A stretch of 46,706 bases of DNA from Candidatus Bathyarchaeota archaeon (GTDB lineage Archaea; Thermoproteota; Bathyarchaeia; Bathyarchaeales; DTEX01): positions 1 through 46,706 of the forward strand of contig PIYH01000002.1 of NCBI GenBank assembly GCA_003601695.1. The letters are read 5' to 3'. This document shows, in pieces, positions 1 to 7,487 of the stretch; position 1 is the stretch's first letter, and each line of letters opens with the position of its first letter. Under the pieces are notes generated by a model. That model had not been told where the DNA came from, made no database searches, and was given only the letters and a program-made list of their open reading frames with translations. Both the position numbers and the translations under genes were made by a program.

Positions 1-112
1 TCTCAAGCAAGTGATAGATTGTATAGTTCTTGAAGGCTTCCGCGGTTATTTCGAGGATGCTCTCTACATCTTCAGGCTTTGCTTTTCGAATGATAACTTT
101 GGACTCAATCAA
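1..112 (-). CDS. GNAT-family N-acetyltransferase, N-terminal fragment cut by window edge
   Basis: An open frame runs from a TTG at 112 leftward off the window. The first 37 residues read MIESKVIIRKAKPEDVES and continue ILEITAEAF. That is the standard opening of a GNAT acetyltransferase: first beta strand 'xIRxAxxxD', then helix 1. An in-frame TAG lies immediately upstream, so TTG 112 is the earliest start. A GGTGT on the minus strand about 8 bases before it can act as ribosome site. GNAT enzymes move an acetyl group from acetyl-CoA to an amine; the substrate cannot be told because the acetyl-CoA site and the C-terminus lie outside the window. The opposite strand is also open across this stretch, but only the minus-strand reading matches a family. 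Confidence 0.72.
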   Translation of the reverse strand, partial: MIESKVIIRKAKPEDVESILEITAEAFKNYTIYHLLE

Positions 113-229
113 CTACTAACACCATACCTGAAAGACTTGTGTTACAAATCAACTCTCTGAGAAGAATAAAAGGTTTATTAGTAATTATCTGGGAAAGCTA
201 AACTGATGGATATTCATCGCATCAGTTGT

Positions 230-367
230 CTAAGGCTTTTTATCCTTAAAGGGTTTAAAATCTTCACATGATGGATCGTCTACGTATCGGAATATTCCCT
301 TTAATCTACATCTTATCAGCGTGGGTGACGGATCTTCAGCATAGACGCATTCTCCACATGTTGGCAT
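230..367 (-). CDS. Small four-cysteine protein (45 aa), probable zinc-binding
   Basis: A 45-residue frame from ATG 367 to TAG 230 starts MPTCGECVYAEDPSPTLIRC and ends in a Lys-rich tail. Cysteines fall at 4, 7, 20 and 34, giving CxxC-x12-C-x13-C, and aromatic and acidic residues lie between them (FRYVDD, CEDFKPF). Short proteins with a CxxC pair, an 'RCRL' segment and a final 'CEDF' are common in prokaryotes as predicted zinc-binding or ferredoxin-fold-less Cys proteins of unknown role. I infer one metal site held by the four Cys. It lies upstream of, and on the same strand as, the GNAT fragment, 117 bases away, so the two may be co-transcribed. A TATA-like GGTTAAAAA sits near 425-433. No clear ribosome site is visible. 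Function is not known. Confidence 0.6.
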   Translation of the reverse strand: MPTCGECVYAEDPSPTLIRCRLKGIFRYVDDPSCEDFKPFKDKKP

Positions 368-476
368 AAGAATAAAAGTGAAGATGAGATAGGTAACTCT
401 TTCTTTCATAAGAAGATCCAGAAGTTTTTAACCCAAATTTTTTATGCATATTTCTCATACCAAATTAGGGATAAAG

Positions 477-632
477 ATGATAAAGATAGATGATGTGATT
501 CTCCTAATTTTGATAATCGCTATAGTCGCCTTATCTTTAGGATTAACTTACGAGACCCAATATGATAACATAATAGGTATAATTGCTTCAGCATTAGCTG
601 TAGGGCTTATTCTTGGGAGAAAGAGAAGATAG
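477..632 (+). CDS. Small membrane protein, two predicted transmembrane segments
   Basis: The 51-residue protein MIKIDDVILLILIIAIVALS has two hydrophobic stretches (about residues 6-23 and 32-45) separated by a short polar loop and closed by the basic tail GRKRR, so both ends are probably cytoplasmic. An upstream in-frame ATG at 444 would add 11 residues. I prefer 477 because the TATA-like TTTTTAACC at 425-434 lies only about 14 bases before 444, which would place 444 upstream of the expected transcript start. The gene is convergent with the TIP49 gene and stands alone. No family recognised. Confidence 0.45.
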   Translation: MIKIDDVILLILIIAIVALSLGLTYETQYDNIIGIIASALAVGLILGRKRR

Positions 633-687
633 CATTACGTTAAATGATACTTCGGAGCATTAAGCGAATAAAATAGTTCGTCGTTTT

Positions 688-2064
688 TTAGTGATACATA
701 AGCTTATCCTCGTATCTCCTCAGGTGATCTGTTGCTTCTTGAACATCCATGAAGAGAGAATCGACGCGATTCACATCCTCAAGCACTATGGAATTATGCT
801 TTTGAATTTTAGCGTTCTGAGATGCGAGGCTGAGGAGCTGCACAGCATATCTCAGTGAAGTCTTCGACCCTATCTCCGTGAGCCTCTCTAAGGCTTCCTC
901 GTCAATTGTAACTTTCTCCTCCCTAGCTCTGATCCTCAGAATCTCCCTTATGCTGTCTTTATCATACTCATGCGTAGCTATAATGACAGCTCTATCTATA
1001 AGATCTAATGGGAACCCCATAGGAGATCTTACATCCGTTCCACGAATGGTGGTGATTCCCCTATTCGTGGCGAGGATTATTATTGGCACCAGCTCGCTCT
1101 CTAACGCTCTGCCGAGGAAGCTGAAAGCTTCAAGATCTAGGAGATGACTGTCATCAATGAAGAGAACACCGGGATGAATGAAAGCTTTTCCTTCATCTAC
1201 GAGTTTCTTAACAGAATCGTCTACTGTCGCTCTTATCTCCGGATCAATCTCCTTTGTCTCTGATCCTCCCAGCAGAAGGGAGAAAAGACTGCCTCCCATA
1301 CGGCGCTGAGCCTGAATCTCATCCATATCGTGCAGTGTTAGTGTGTAAACGAACTCCTTCTCCTTTAGCACATCGCCATCTGGACGCGGTACCTTTTGAC
1401 GCGTATCTACATCATAGGTTTTGCCCTTACTGCTCTCGATGCTTAATCCGAGATTAACGACCCTTCCAGTCTCAGCGTCGATCTGAATTACGCTTCCCTC
1501 GGTTATCCCTTGCTGTATTATCTGCTGTGCAATCGAGGCTCCGGCTTCTATGGTCTTCTCCTGCTTCTTCGTCCTCAGAGTTAAACGTATACTTTCCGGT
1601 ACTTTCTGATAGGGGTTGTAGGGATGCGGGGCGGTGTGAATGTCGATGCCCGTCACCTCGCCCTCATAGACTTTTCTCATCTCATGTATCTCTACTCCGA
1701 TGCATTTTCTTATAGCCTCAATTAGAACTTCGGTCTTCTTCTTTTCGGTACTATAGATCTCGCTTCCGCTCATTTGAATGAAGGGAACATTAGAGCCTAG
1801 CTCACGTGAAATAGCAACTGCTATAGCCGTTTTTCCAGTTCCCGGAGGTCCAGCTAATATGACAACCCTTCCGCTCATCTTTCCCTCCTTTATCATCTGC
1901 ACTACAAGCCCTGCTGCCTCGCGAGCTTTTTCTTGACCAACCATTCCATCCTTAACTTTGACGGCTTTCATATTCTCGTCTAAGCCAAGCCCCTTAATGT
2001 GAGTATGGGCTCCTATTCTTTCGAACCGTGTGATACGTGTTGGAACCTCCCGAATATCCGCCAT
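688..2064 (-). CDS. RuvB-like / TIP49 AAA+ ATPase (archaeal Rvb homologue)
   Basis: 458 residues with the full RuvBL layout: N-terminal AAA+ part with Walker A GPPGTGKT at 72-79, an inserted oligonucleotide-binding-type domain about 125-245, then Walker B at 301-307 (LFIDDSH), sensor 1 ATN at 332-334 and the C-terminal lid (370-445). Eukaryotic RuvBL1/2 are hexameric ATPases in chromatin remodelling, telomerase/snoRNP assembly and PIKK stability; the archaeal form has no settled role. The conserved LGRALES after Walker B matches the family. The Walker B reads Asp-Asp-Ser-His where the family usually has Asp-Glu-x-His, so the usual catalytic Glu is Asp. The ribosome site GGAGGGGG precedes ATG 2064. 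The coiled-coil gene upstream is on the same strand 110 bases away and may be co-transcribed. Confidence 0.93.
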   Translation of the reverse strand: MADIREVPTRITRFERIGAHTHIKGLGLDENMKAVKVKDGMVGQEKAREAAGLVVQMIKEGKMSGRVVILAGPPGTGKTAIAVAISRELGSNVPFIQMSGSEIYSTEKKKTEVLIEAIRKCIGVEIHEMRKVYEGEVTGIDIHTAPHPYNPYQKVPESIRLTLRTKKQEKTIEAGASIAQQIIQQGITEGSVIQIDAETGRVVNLGLSIESSKGKTYDVDTRQKVPRPDGDVLKEKEFVYTLTLHDMDEIQAQRRMGGSLFSLLLGGSETKEIDPEIRATVDDSVKKLVDEGKAFIHPGVLFIDDSHLLDLEAFSFLGRALESELVPIIILATNRGITTIRGTDVRSPMGFPLDLIDRAVIIATHEYDKDSIREILRIRAREEKVTIDEEALERLTEIGSKTSLRYAVQLLSLASQNAKIQKHNSIVLEDVNRVDSLFMDVQEATDHLRRYEDKLMYH

Positions 2065-2174
2065 GTACTTCCCCCTCCATTAATAGAATTTAGAAAATCG
2101 AGAAAATTAAGAATTACTGAAAAGAGTCTAAAGAAAAAATATTTATCTGTTATTGGCACGTCTCATTAGAAGGG

Positions 2175-2480
2175 TTATTCTTCCTTTTTTAGTGACTCAA
2201 TTATTTTTACGATATCCTCAGTACTTCGCCCCAATTTTAACTTGATATACGTTAAGGTGTCTCGCTCGGAGGGTTCATGCTTCTTCTTTCTTTCTTCTAT
2301 GATCGACTCCTTCATTGGAGTTTCATGCGTCTTAACTTCAAGCCTTTCGACAACTTCTCTGAGATCTTTGGAGACCCTCTCTAGCTTTTCAACTATTGCA
2401 TTAAGGTTTTTTTCGTGTTCCATCAATGTATTTATTAGGAGATCTAAGTAGCTCGCTCTTCCCTTCTCTTCCGAGCTCAT
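2175..2480 (-). CDS. Coiled-coil protein of unknown function (101 aa)
   Basis: A charged 101-residue protein. Residues 12-50 have a heptad pattern (LLINTLMEHEKNLNAIVEKL, then RVSKDLREVVERLEV) typical of a short coiled coil. A Lys/Glu-rich linker follows (55-72), then a C-terminal amphipathic region (TLTYIKLKLGRSTEDIVKII) that could be a small helix-turn-helix-like segment, though this is a guess. It has no cysteines, signal or membrane segment. A purine-rich ribosome site (GGGAAGAAGG) precedes ATG 2480. It lies immediately upstream of the TIP49 gene on the same strand, so a functional link is possible but unproven. I do not recognise a family. Confidence 0.65.
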   Translation of the reverse strand: MSSEEKGRASYLDLLINTLMEHEKNLNAIVEKLERVSKDLREVVERLEVKTHETPMKESIIEERKKKHEPSERDTLTYIKLKLGRSTEDIVKIIESLKKEE

Positions 2481-2673
2481 GTATCCTTCTTCCCTTTAGA
2501 CTTGAATGATCTTTATCAAATCTCCCCTATTTAAACTATTTATGAACCTCTGAGCTTGATGTTGAATTATGCTCTATGTTGCATAAGTAACATACTTATC
2601 AGCAGTTTTCACTCTTCATAGATATGAAGAAACCATATCATTATTCCGTTATGATTAGCTATACCATATCTAG

Positions 2674-3279
2674 GTGAAAGTCTTGACTAAACGGCTAGAG
2701 ACATTACCCAGAAGGTTCTATGAGAGGGATCCCGAAGTTGTCGCTAAGAGTCTTTTAGGTAAGATCCTGATAAGAAAGACCGGAGGTAAAAGACTAAGCG
2801 GGATGATTGTTGAGACAGAAGCATATTACGGTCCTGAGGATCCGGCTTCCCGCGCCTCAGATGGCATGAAGAACTTTAATAGGCTTATGTGGCTTAAACC
2901 CGGCGTAGCCTTCATCTACAACGTCCATAAGTATTGGATGTTCAATATCGTCGCCCATGAACTTGGAAAGGTCGGGGCAGTTCTAGTGAGGGCGATAGAG
3001 CCGTTTGAGGGAATTGATATTATGAGAAGAAACAGAGGCATTGGAGATGAGAAGATTGTTAATCTGACGAATGGTCCTGGAAAGTTCACCGTTGCATTTG
3101 GAATTGATAAGAAACTAAACGGAGTCGACGTCACATCCCAGAAAAGCCCAATTTTCATTCTTGATAGACATATTCATGTTAGAATTTCAAGCTCAAAGAG
3201 GATAGGTGTGAGAGCAGATTTAGAGAAGAATCTACGCTTCTACATTCAGGGAAACAGATTCGTCTCAAAATCTGGTTGA
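2674..3279 (+). CDS. DNA-3-methyladenine glycosylase, AAG/MPG family
   Basis: The protein removes alkylated purines from DNA, starting base-excision repair. It shows the AAG fold signatures: IVETEAYYGPEDPAS around 45-59 holds the general base Glu49 and the stacking Tyr51, Tyr82 (FIYNVHKY) matches the second stacking Tyr of human AAG (Tyr159), Asn91 matches Asn169, and NGPGKFTVAFGI near 133-144 is the conserved C-terminal loop. Length (201 aa) is normal for the prokaryotic family. The position of human His136 is Arg60 here. The start is uncertain: GTG 2674 gives 201 aa, but GGTGA at 2673-2677 would serve better as ribosome site for the in-frame TTG at 2683. It is a single gene, convergent with the glycosyltransferase and 2 bases from it. 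Confidence 0.88.
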   Translation: MKVLTKRLETLPRRFYERDPEVVAKSLLGKILIRKTGGKRLSGMIVETEAYYGPEDPASRASDGMKNFNRLMWLKPGVAFIYNVHKYWMFNIVAHELGKVGAVLVRAIEPFEGIDIMRRNRGIGDEKIVNLTNGPGKFTVAFGIDKKLNGVDVTSQKSPIFILDRHIHVRISSSKRIGVRADLEKNLRFYIQGNRFVSKSG

Positions 3280-3281
3280 AA

Positions 3282-4394
3282 TTAGATCTTCCAGTTGAGA
3301 TTCACATTTTTCATGTCAGCGTATATCTTGATTATGCTAGCGATTATTATGAGAAGCCAGAGGGGTGAATAGATTATGTAGAAGATGATGAACTCGGCTG
3401 GATTGAATACAAAGCCTATCTTCCTCGCAACGACATAGAAGAATGCCGAATAGGCTCCTAAGCTCCCGATCATAAAGGACAGATTCTTCACGAAAACGAT
3501 TGATGTAGACGTGAATGCTGTAGGCGGAAGGAATAGGCTTACCTGAGTTGATAGGAGGAGCATGAAGATGTATAATCCTTTGACATATAGATCGTCGGGA
3601 ACAAAGACGGTAAATAGGAAGAATGGGAGAGTGGGAAACATCATTAGAAGTGAGGGTAGGAGAACCTCAGGATACTCCTTAACGATCCTAACTATATCGT
3701 GAAGATACTCCTTAAGCCATAAGGCGCTTCCAATACCCCAGCGTTTTCTTTGTTCAAACCATTTCCTCCAGGAAGAGGGAGCCTTAGTGCTTATGCTTAT
3801 ATCCTTCAAGAATTTATAGCTTAAACCTTCCATAAACGCCCTTGTAGCGAGGTCCACATCCTCGAGGTTTACGCGTCTAAATCCGCCTAGCTTATTGAAT
3901 GCTTCTCTCCTTATAGCGAATGCGGCTCCATTCAAGCCCAGACATTTTTTTAGATTATGCGAAAAAAGAAGATTAGTCAGATTAAAGCTTAAGTAATCGT
4001 AGCTGACAATCCTCGCGATGAAGGAGTCACGTATGACCTTCTTTTTCATCTCAACTATGTCTGCATCTTTGATCTCCTCGGCGATTCTTCGGAGGAAATC
4101 TTTTGACTCTCCATCTATCCTGCAGTCGGAGTCAAGGAATAAAAGAATCTCACCATGAGATTTATCTACAAGTTCATTGAGAACATTTGCCTTTCCTCTT
4201 CTCTCCCCATTACAGATGAAGTATACGCAATCTGAAAACTCTCTCACTATGCTGAAACTCTTCTCTGTCGGTTCATCTATAACTACAAATATCTCCTTCT
4301 TCTCATATGGGTCATCTAGAAGCCGCTCTAGTAAAGGTTTAAGAAGATCAGATTCTCTATACACGGGTATAAATATACTTAATGTAGGTAACAT
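3282..4394 (-). CDS. Membrane-associated family 2 glycosyltransferase
   Basis: 370 residues. The N-terminal GT-A catalytic domain starts LSIFIPVYRE (5-14), has the metal-binding DSD at 88-90, an acceptor-side LEDVD at 178-182 and the product-site motif QRKRW at 215-219. This order (DxD, ED, QxxRW) is that of processive or ceramide-glucosyltransferase-like GT2 enzymes. Hydrophobic helices follow at about 245-265, 274-292, 300-325 and 333-357, so the catalytic domain faces the cytoplasm on the membrane. It probably transfers a nucleotide-sugar residue to a lipid or growing glycan; the sugar is unknown. No ribosome site is seen, but a TATA box (ATTTATAAAT, 4421-4430) lies about 31 bases before ATG 4394, suggesting a leaderless mRNA. 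Confidence 0.9.
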   Translation of the reverse strand: MLPTLSIFIPVYRESDLLKPLLERLLDDPYEKKEIFVVIDEPTEKSFSIVREFSDCVYFICNGERRGKANVLNELVDKSHGEILLFLDSDCRIDGESKDFLRRIAEEIKDADIVEMKKKVIRDSFIARIVSYDYLSFNLTNLLFSHNLKKCLGLNGAAFAIRREAFNKLGGFRRVNLEDVDLATRAFMEGLSYKFLKDISISTKAPSSWRKWFEQRKRWGIGSALWLKEYLHDIVRIVKEYPEVLLPSLLMMFPTLPFFLFTVFVPDDLYVKGLYIFMLLLSTQVSLFLPPTAFTSTSIVFVKNLSFMIGSLGAYSAFFYVVARKIGFVFNPAEFIIFYIIYSPLWLLIIIASIIKIYADMKNVNLNWKI

Positions 4395-4420
4395 GGCATT
4401 AATTTAATTTCAAGTTATTA

Positions 4421-4430
4421 ATTTATAAAT
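4421..4430 (-). promoter_or_regulatory. TATA box for the glycosyltransferase gene
   Basis: The minus strand reads ATTTATAAAT centred 31 bases upstream of ATG 4394, inside an AT-rich stretch with no Shine-Dalgarno sequence. In archaea TATA boxes lie about 25-30 bases before the transcript start, so transcription should begin at or next to the ATG. The assignment rests on position and sequence only. Confidence 0.45.
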
Positions 4431-4551
4431 TTATTCTGTATTTGGGAAAAAATTTGAATTCTCTATAGAACACCTATTTAGTATTATTATTGCTAAATAA
4501 AACTTAAGAGAATGCTACTCTAAGATAAACATCCGCTGAGAGGATGAAGCT

Positions 4552-5360
4552 ATGATTAGCGAAGATTTGAATGCTTGTTCGCCGTTGATAAGAAGGCTCC
4601 AATATAGACTTCAAGAATTAAAGAAGTATCGAAGAATGTTCACTTGGCGCTTCTTTCAAGAAGAACTGCCAAGAGCCTTTGAAGCGGATTTTAACGATTC
4701 CTCATGAAGAGAAGCCAGTTTACCGATGATGCTTAATGTCAGGAAAGTGACGGATGGCTGAGATGCAGAGTTAAAGTTCCCGTGGAGATTAATGGAATAA
4801 GCACTGCAGGGTCTCAAGTAAAGTTCTTTTCCTTTCCAATTCTAGGGAAGACAGAGGTCTTCGTCAATTCAAGAAGAGTTCTCACAGCTAGTTATTGAGC
4901 TGAGTTTAGAGAGCCAAAGATTATCCTAACTATGAACGCGCAACCTAACGAGGAATATGTGATTACTATTCATGTCAACAAGAATGAGAAATATGAAACG
5001 GTGAATATTCCGGCATACGAGATTAATCATCCATTAGAGGCAGTAGTTGTATTGAATCCATCAGCAATTGAAGGCTTTAGACCGTAGGAATACAGTTTCT
5101 GGAGATTGTTTCAATGAACATCGTTGTTTCAGGAATTAAGACCGCTGAGGATTCTAAAGGTTTCATTGTCGGGATATATGATGCGACAGGTGACGGCGCT
5201 AAAGCTGAATTGATTAGTAAATTTAAGATTAAAAGAGCTTATGAAATAGATTTACTTGAGAGGAATATTAAACCTTTACGCGTTGAAAGAGGAAAGGTAA
5301 TTAGTTGATCTCTCTCCATTCGAAATAAAGACTATAAGGATTGAAGAAGAGATATTTTAA
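4552..5360 (+). pseudogene. Degraded GH38 alpha-mannosidase with catalytic core deleted
   Basis: Family GH38 enzymes of about 800-1000 residues cleave alpha-mannosides. Here only both ends remain. Start: ATG 4552 behind GAGGATG gives RRLQYRLQELKKYRRM and ELPRAFEADFNDSS, like the GH38 N-terminal region, then a TGA at 4705 where Trp is expected. After a frame change near 4750 comes WLRCRVKVPVEINGIS, KTEVFVNSRRVLTASY, a second TGA at 4896 (again a Trp position), then the rest of the N-terminal beta domain to about 5040. The catalytic and middle domains are gone. Near 5105 the C-terminal beta domain resumes (VVSGIKTAEDSKGFIVGIYD, YEIDLLERN), shifts frame at about 5304, and ends VDLSPFEIKTIRIEEE at TAA 5358. 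At least two nonsense codons, two frameshifts and one large deletion make it non-functional. It sits just before three genes of likely carbohydrate metabolism. Confidence 0.78.
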
Positions 5361-5365
5361 TCCCT

Positions 5366-6388
5366 TCAAGGCTTAACCAGCACCTTCACGGCGCCCTCAA
5401 GCTTCTTCTCTGCAATCTCAAAGGCTCTATGAATCTCTTCAAGTTTGAAGACGTGGCTTATTAGAGGTTTCAGTCTCACCATCCCAGAGACCGCTATCCT
5501 AACTGCCCTTTGGAAGGTAAATGGGCTCCGATAAGACGTCGTTACAGTCAGTTCCTTATCATAGAGCTCGAAGGGCTTAACTTCCCATATAGCTTCCTGA
5601 GGAGAGACCCCGAAGATCAAAAGCCTCCCTCCTCTTCTCGTAGCCCTCATTGCTTGCGTTATGGCCTTCGGGCTGCCTACCGCTTCTATGGCGACATCAA
5701 CTCCATAGCCATCTGTCAGTTTCCTAATTGCTTCAATAGGGTCTTCATTCTTTATATTCACCACGTAATCGGCTCCAAGTTTGCTGGCTAATTTAAGTCT
5801 CGCATCCTCCATGTCGGTCTGGATAATCATCGATGCTCCAGCTTGCTTTGCGAGTTGAAGTAGAATCAGCCCAACGGGTCCAGCGCCCACTATTGCCACC
5901 GCATCACCGGCTCTTATGCCAGCTTGATCTATACCCCTCACGCAACACGCTAAAGGCTCGATTAAGGCAGCTTCGTCTAGGTTGAATTCCCGAGGCACCT
6001 TGTAGATGTTAGATTCTCTCGCCTTCACGTACTCTGCGAACGCACCGTTAATCGTTACTCCTATAGCCTCAAGATTCTCGCAGAAGTAGTTTCTTTCAGA
6101 CAGACGACAGAAGTAACATGATCCGCAAGTTATGTTCGGCTCGACAACGACTGGGTCTCCGACGCTTAAGCTCTTTACATCGCGCCCGATCTCCGCGATT
6201 ATTCCAGAGAATTCGTGGCCTAAGATGATAGGCGTTTTAGTGCTCCACTCTCCCCTGAAGATGTGGATATCCGTCCCGCATATTCCCGTAGCGTTAACTC
6301 TAATCAAGACCTCATCAGCTGAGGGTTTCGGATCAGGCACCTCTTCAAGCCTTAAATCTTTTACTCCATAAAAAACCGCAGCATGCAT
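5366..6388 (-). CDS. Zinc-dependent medium-chain alcohol/polyol dehydrogenase
   Basis: 340 residues, MDR superfamily. Catalytic zinc ligands are Cys37 (GICGTD), His58-Glu59 (GHEF) and Glu145 (IEPLACC). Structural zinc Cys are 88, 91, 94 and 103. The Rossmann fold has VGAGPVG at 167-173, and an acidic Asp192 at the end of beta 2 suggests NAD preference. The overall pattern fits sorbitol, threonine or galactitol dehydrogenase-like enzymes that oxidise a secondary alcohol of a polyol or sugar acid; the substrate cannot be fixed from sequence. It lies in a run of minus-strand genes with a creatininase-family hydrolase and a Gfo/Idh/MocA oxidoreductase, which points to sugar or cyclitol breakdown. 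The ribosome site is a GGGGAGA run before ATG 6388. Confidence 0.9.
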   Translation of the reverse strand: MHAAVFYGVKDLRLEEVPDPKPSADEVLIRVNATGICGTDIHIFRGEWSTKTPIILGHEFSGIIAEIGRDVKSLSVGDPVVVEPNITCGSCYFCRLSERNYFCENLEAIGVTINGAFAEYVKARESNIYKVPREFNLDEAALIEPLACCVRGIDQAGIRAGDAVAIVGAGPVGLILLQLAKQAGASMIIQTDMEDARLKLASKLGADYVVNIKNEDPIEAIRKLTDGYGVDVAIEAVGSPKAITQAMRATRRGGRLLIFGVSPQEAIWEVKPFELYDKELTVTTSYRSPFTFQRAVRIAVSGMVRLKPLISHVFKLEEIHRAFEIAEKKLEGAVKVLVKP

Positions 6389-6619
6389 CTCTCATTTCTC
6401 CCCGTAATTGTTGTGAAAATTATCCTAATATTGTTAATGATGATAAATCGTAAATCCTTATTAGTTAAAGGCTGTTAATATTTCATGCCGGATGACGAGA
6501 AGGCATTTGATTGAGTTTGGATGATAGATCAGAGTTAAACGGACGGCAATAGATGATAAATCTTCTGGCATAAAAAGGGGATTCTTGAGCGTTTTAGACG
6601 AGATGTTCCGCGATATACA

Positions 6620-7390
6620 TCATCCTTTTTCGTATGGCTTGGGAATTATACTTCTTCTAGGAGTAGATCGTTCTATCTCCTCCAGCTTACGGAAAGTTTC
6701 CTTTACATATTCAGCGATCTTCTCCGCTCGTGTCTCAATGATTTTCTTACCCTTTTCCTTCGAAGCTCGGCTGGCTAATCCCCAAGGTCCATACTTAGTT
6801 ACTCCCTTCATACCCACATAGTCTAGATACTCTTGCGTCGCGTCTGGAACACAGTCGACAATTTTATCCTTCCTAACCCATTTCTCATTTAGGTAGAGCA
6901 TGCATGAAGTCTCATGTTCGCCTGCATGAACATCAACTGGCTTCTTACCCATAGGGCCTCCATGTATAACTTTTAGGTCGGGATACTCTAGGTTCAGCTC
7001 CCTTATGGTTGGCTTTATTATCCAGTTTCCTCCATGACCGGAGATTATCACAATCTTCTTTATGCCATGCAAGTAGAGGGATAAGACAATATCCCTTATC
7101 GTCTGAGCTAAAGTTGAAGGCCTTATACTCACCGTTCCGCAGAACTCCAGATGCTCCTGTGAGTTACTATATGGTATAGCGGGTAAAAGGTAGCAGTTTC
7201 CTATCTTCTCAGCCAGCCTCTTGGCGACTTCCTGAACGATTATCCAGTCTGTTCCCAGCGGTAGATGTGGGCCGTGTTGCTCAATTGAGCCTACTGGCAG
7301 AATTGCAGTGTCAATCTTAGCCTCTTCAAGTTCCTTCGAAGTATTATATACTGTTAGAATCTTATTTTCTGAATTCTTCATGCTTTTCAT
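6620..7390 (-). CDS. Creatininase-family amidohydrolase
   Basis: 256 residues. The family motif PVGSIEQHGPHLPLGTD (32-48) supplies Glu37, His39 and Asp48 as metal ligands. SGHGGNW (117-123) and HAGEHETS (155-162) supply the second metal and catalytic groups. The family includes creatininase, mycofactocin peptidase MftE and the archaeal FAPy deformylase ArfB of F420/riboflavin synthesis, so the substrate here is open. Gene context (flanked by ADH and Gfo/Idh/MocA genes on the same strand) favours a catabolic amide or lactam hydrolase over ArfB, but this is inference. Two ATG codons compete for the start (7390 and 7381); neither has a strong ribosome site. Confidence 0.85.
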   Translation of the reverse strand: MKSMKNSENKILTVYNTSKELEEAKIDTAILPVGSIEQHGPHLPLGTDWIIVQEVAKRLAEKIGNCYLLPAIPYSNSQEHLEFCGTVSIRPSTLAQTIRDIVLSLYLHGIKKIVIISGHGGNWIIKPTIRELNLEYPDLKVIHGGPMGKKPVDVHAGEHETSCMLYLNEKWVRKDKIVDCVPDATQEYLDYVGMKGVTKYGPWGLASRASKEKGKKIIETRAEKIAEYVKETFRKLEEIERSTPRRSIIPKPYEKG

Positions 7391-7487
7391 CTCGAGACTA
7401 ACAAGCCTATAAGGGACCTATATATGTATTGTTGAATAAGACGTTAAAGGCTACTAGAACCAAAAAATAGGAAGAATGATTGAAAGT

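Noticed and set aside
2..160. Plus-strand open frame at the left edge ending at TGA 158
   Set aside because: It resembles no family, while the minus strand of the same stretch reads as a GNAT N-terminus.
4705..4898. TGA read as tryptophan in the mannosidase remnant
   Set aside because: Two TGA codons stand at Trp positions, but frameshifts and a large deletion are also present, and intact genes here end in TGA, so decay is the simpler explanation.
6436..6570. Possible C/D box small RNA (ATGATGA-like words near 6438 and 6551)
   Set aside because: No CTGA D box follows at the right distance and no terminal stem is visible.
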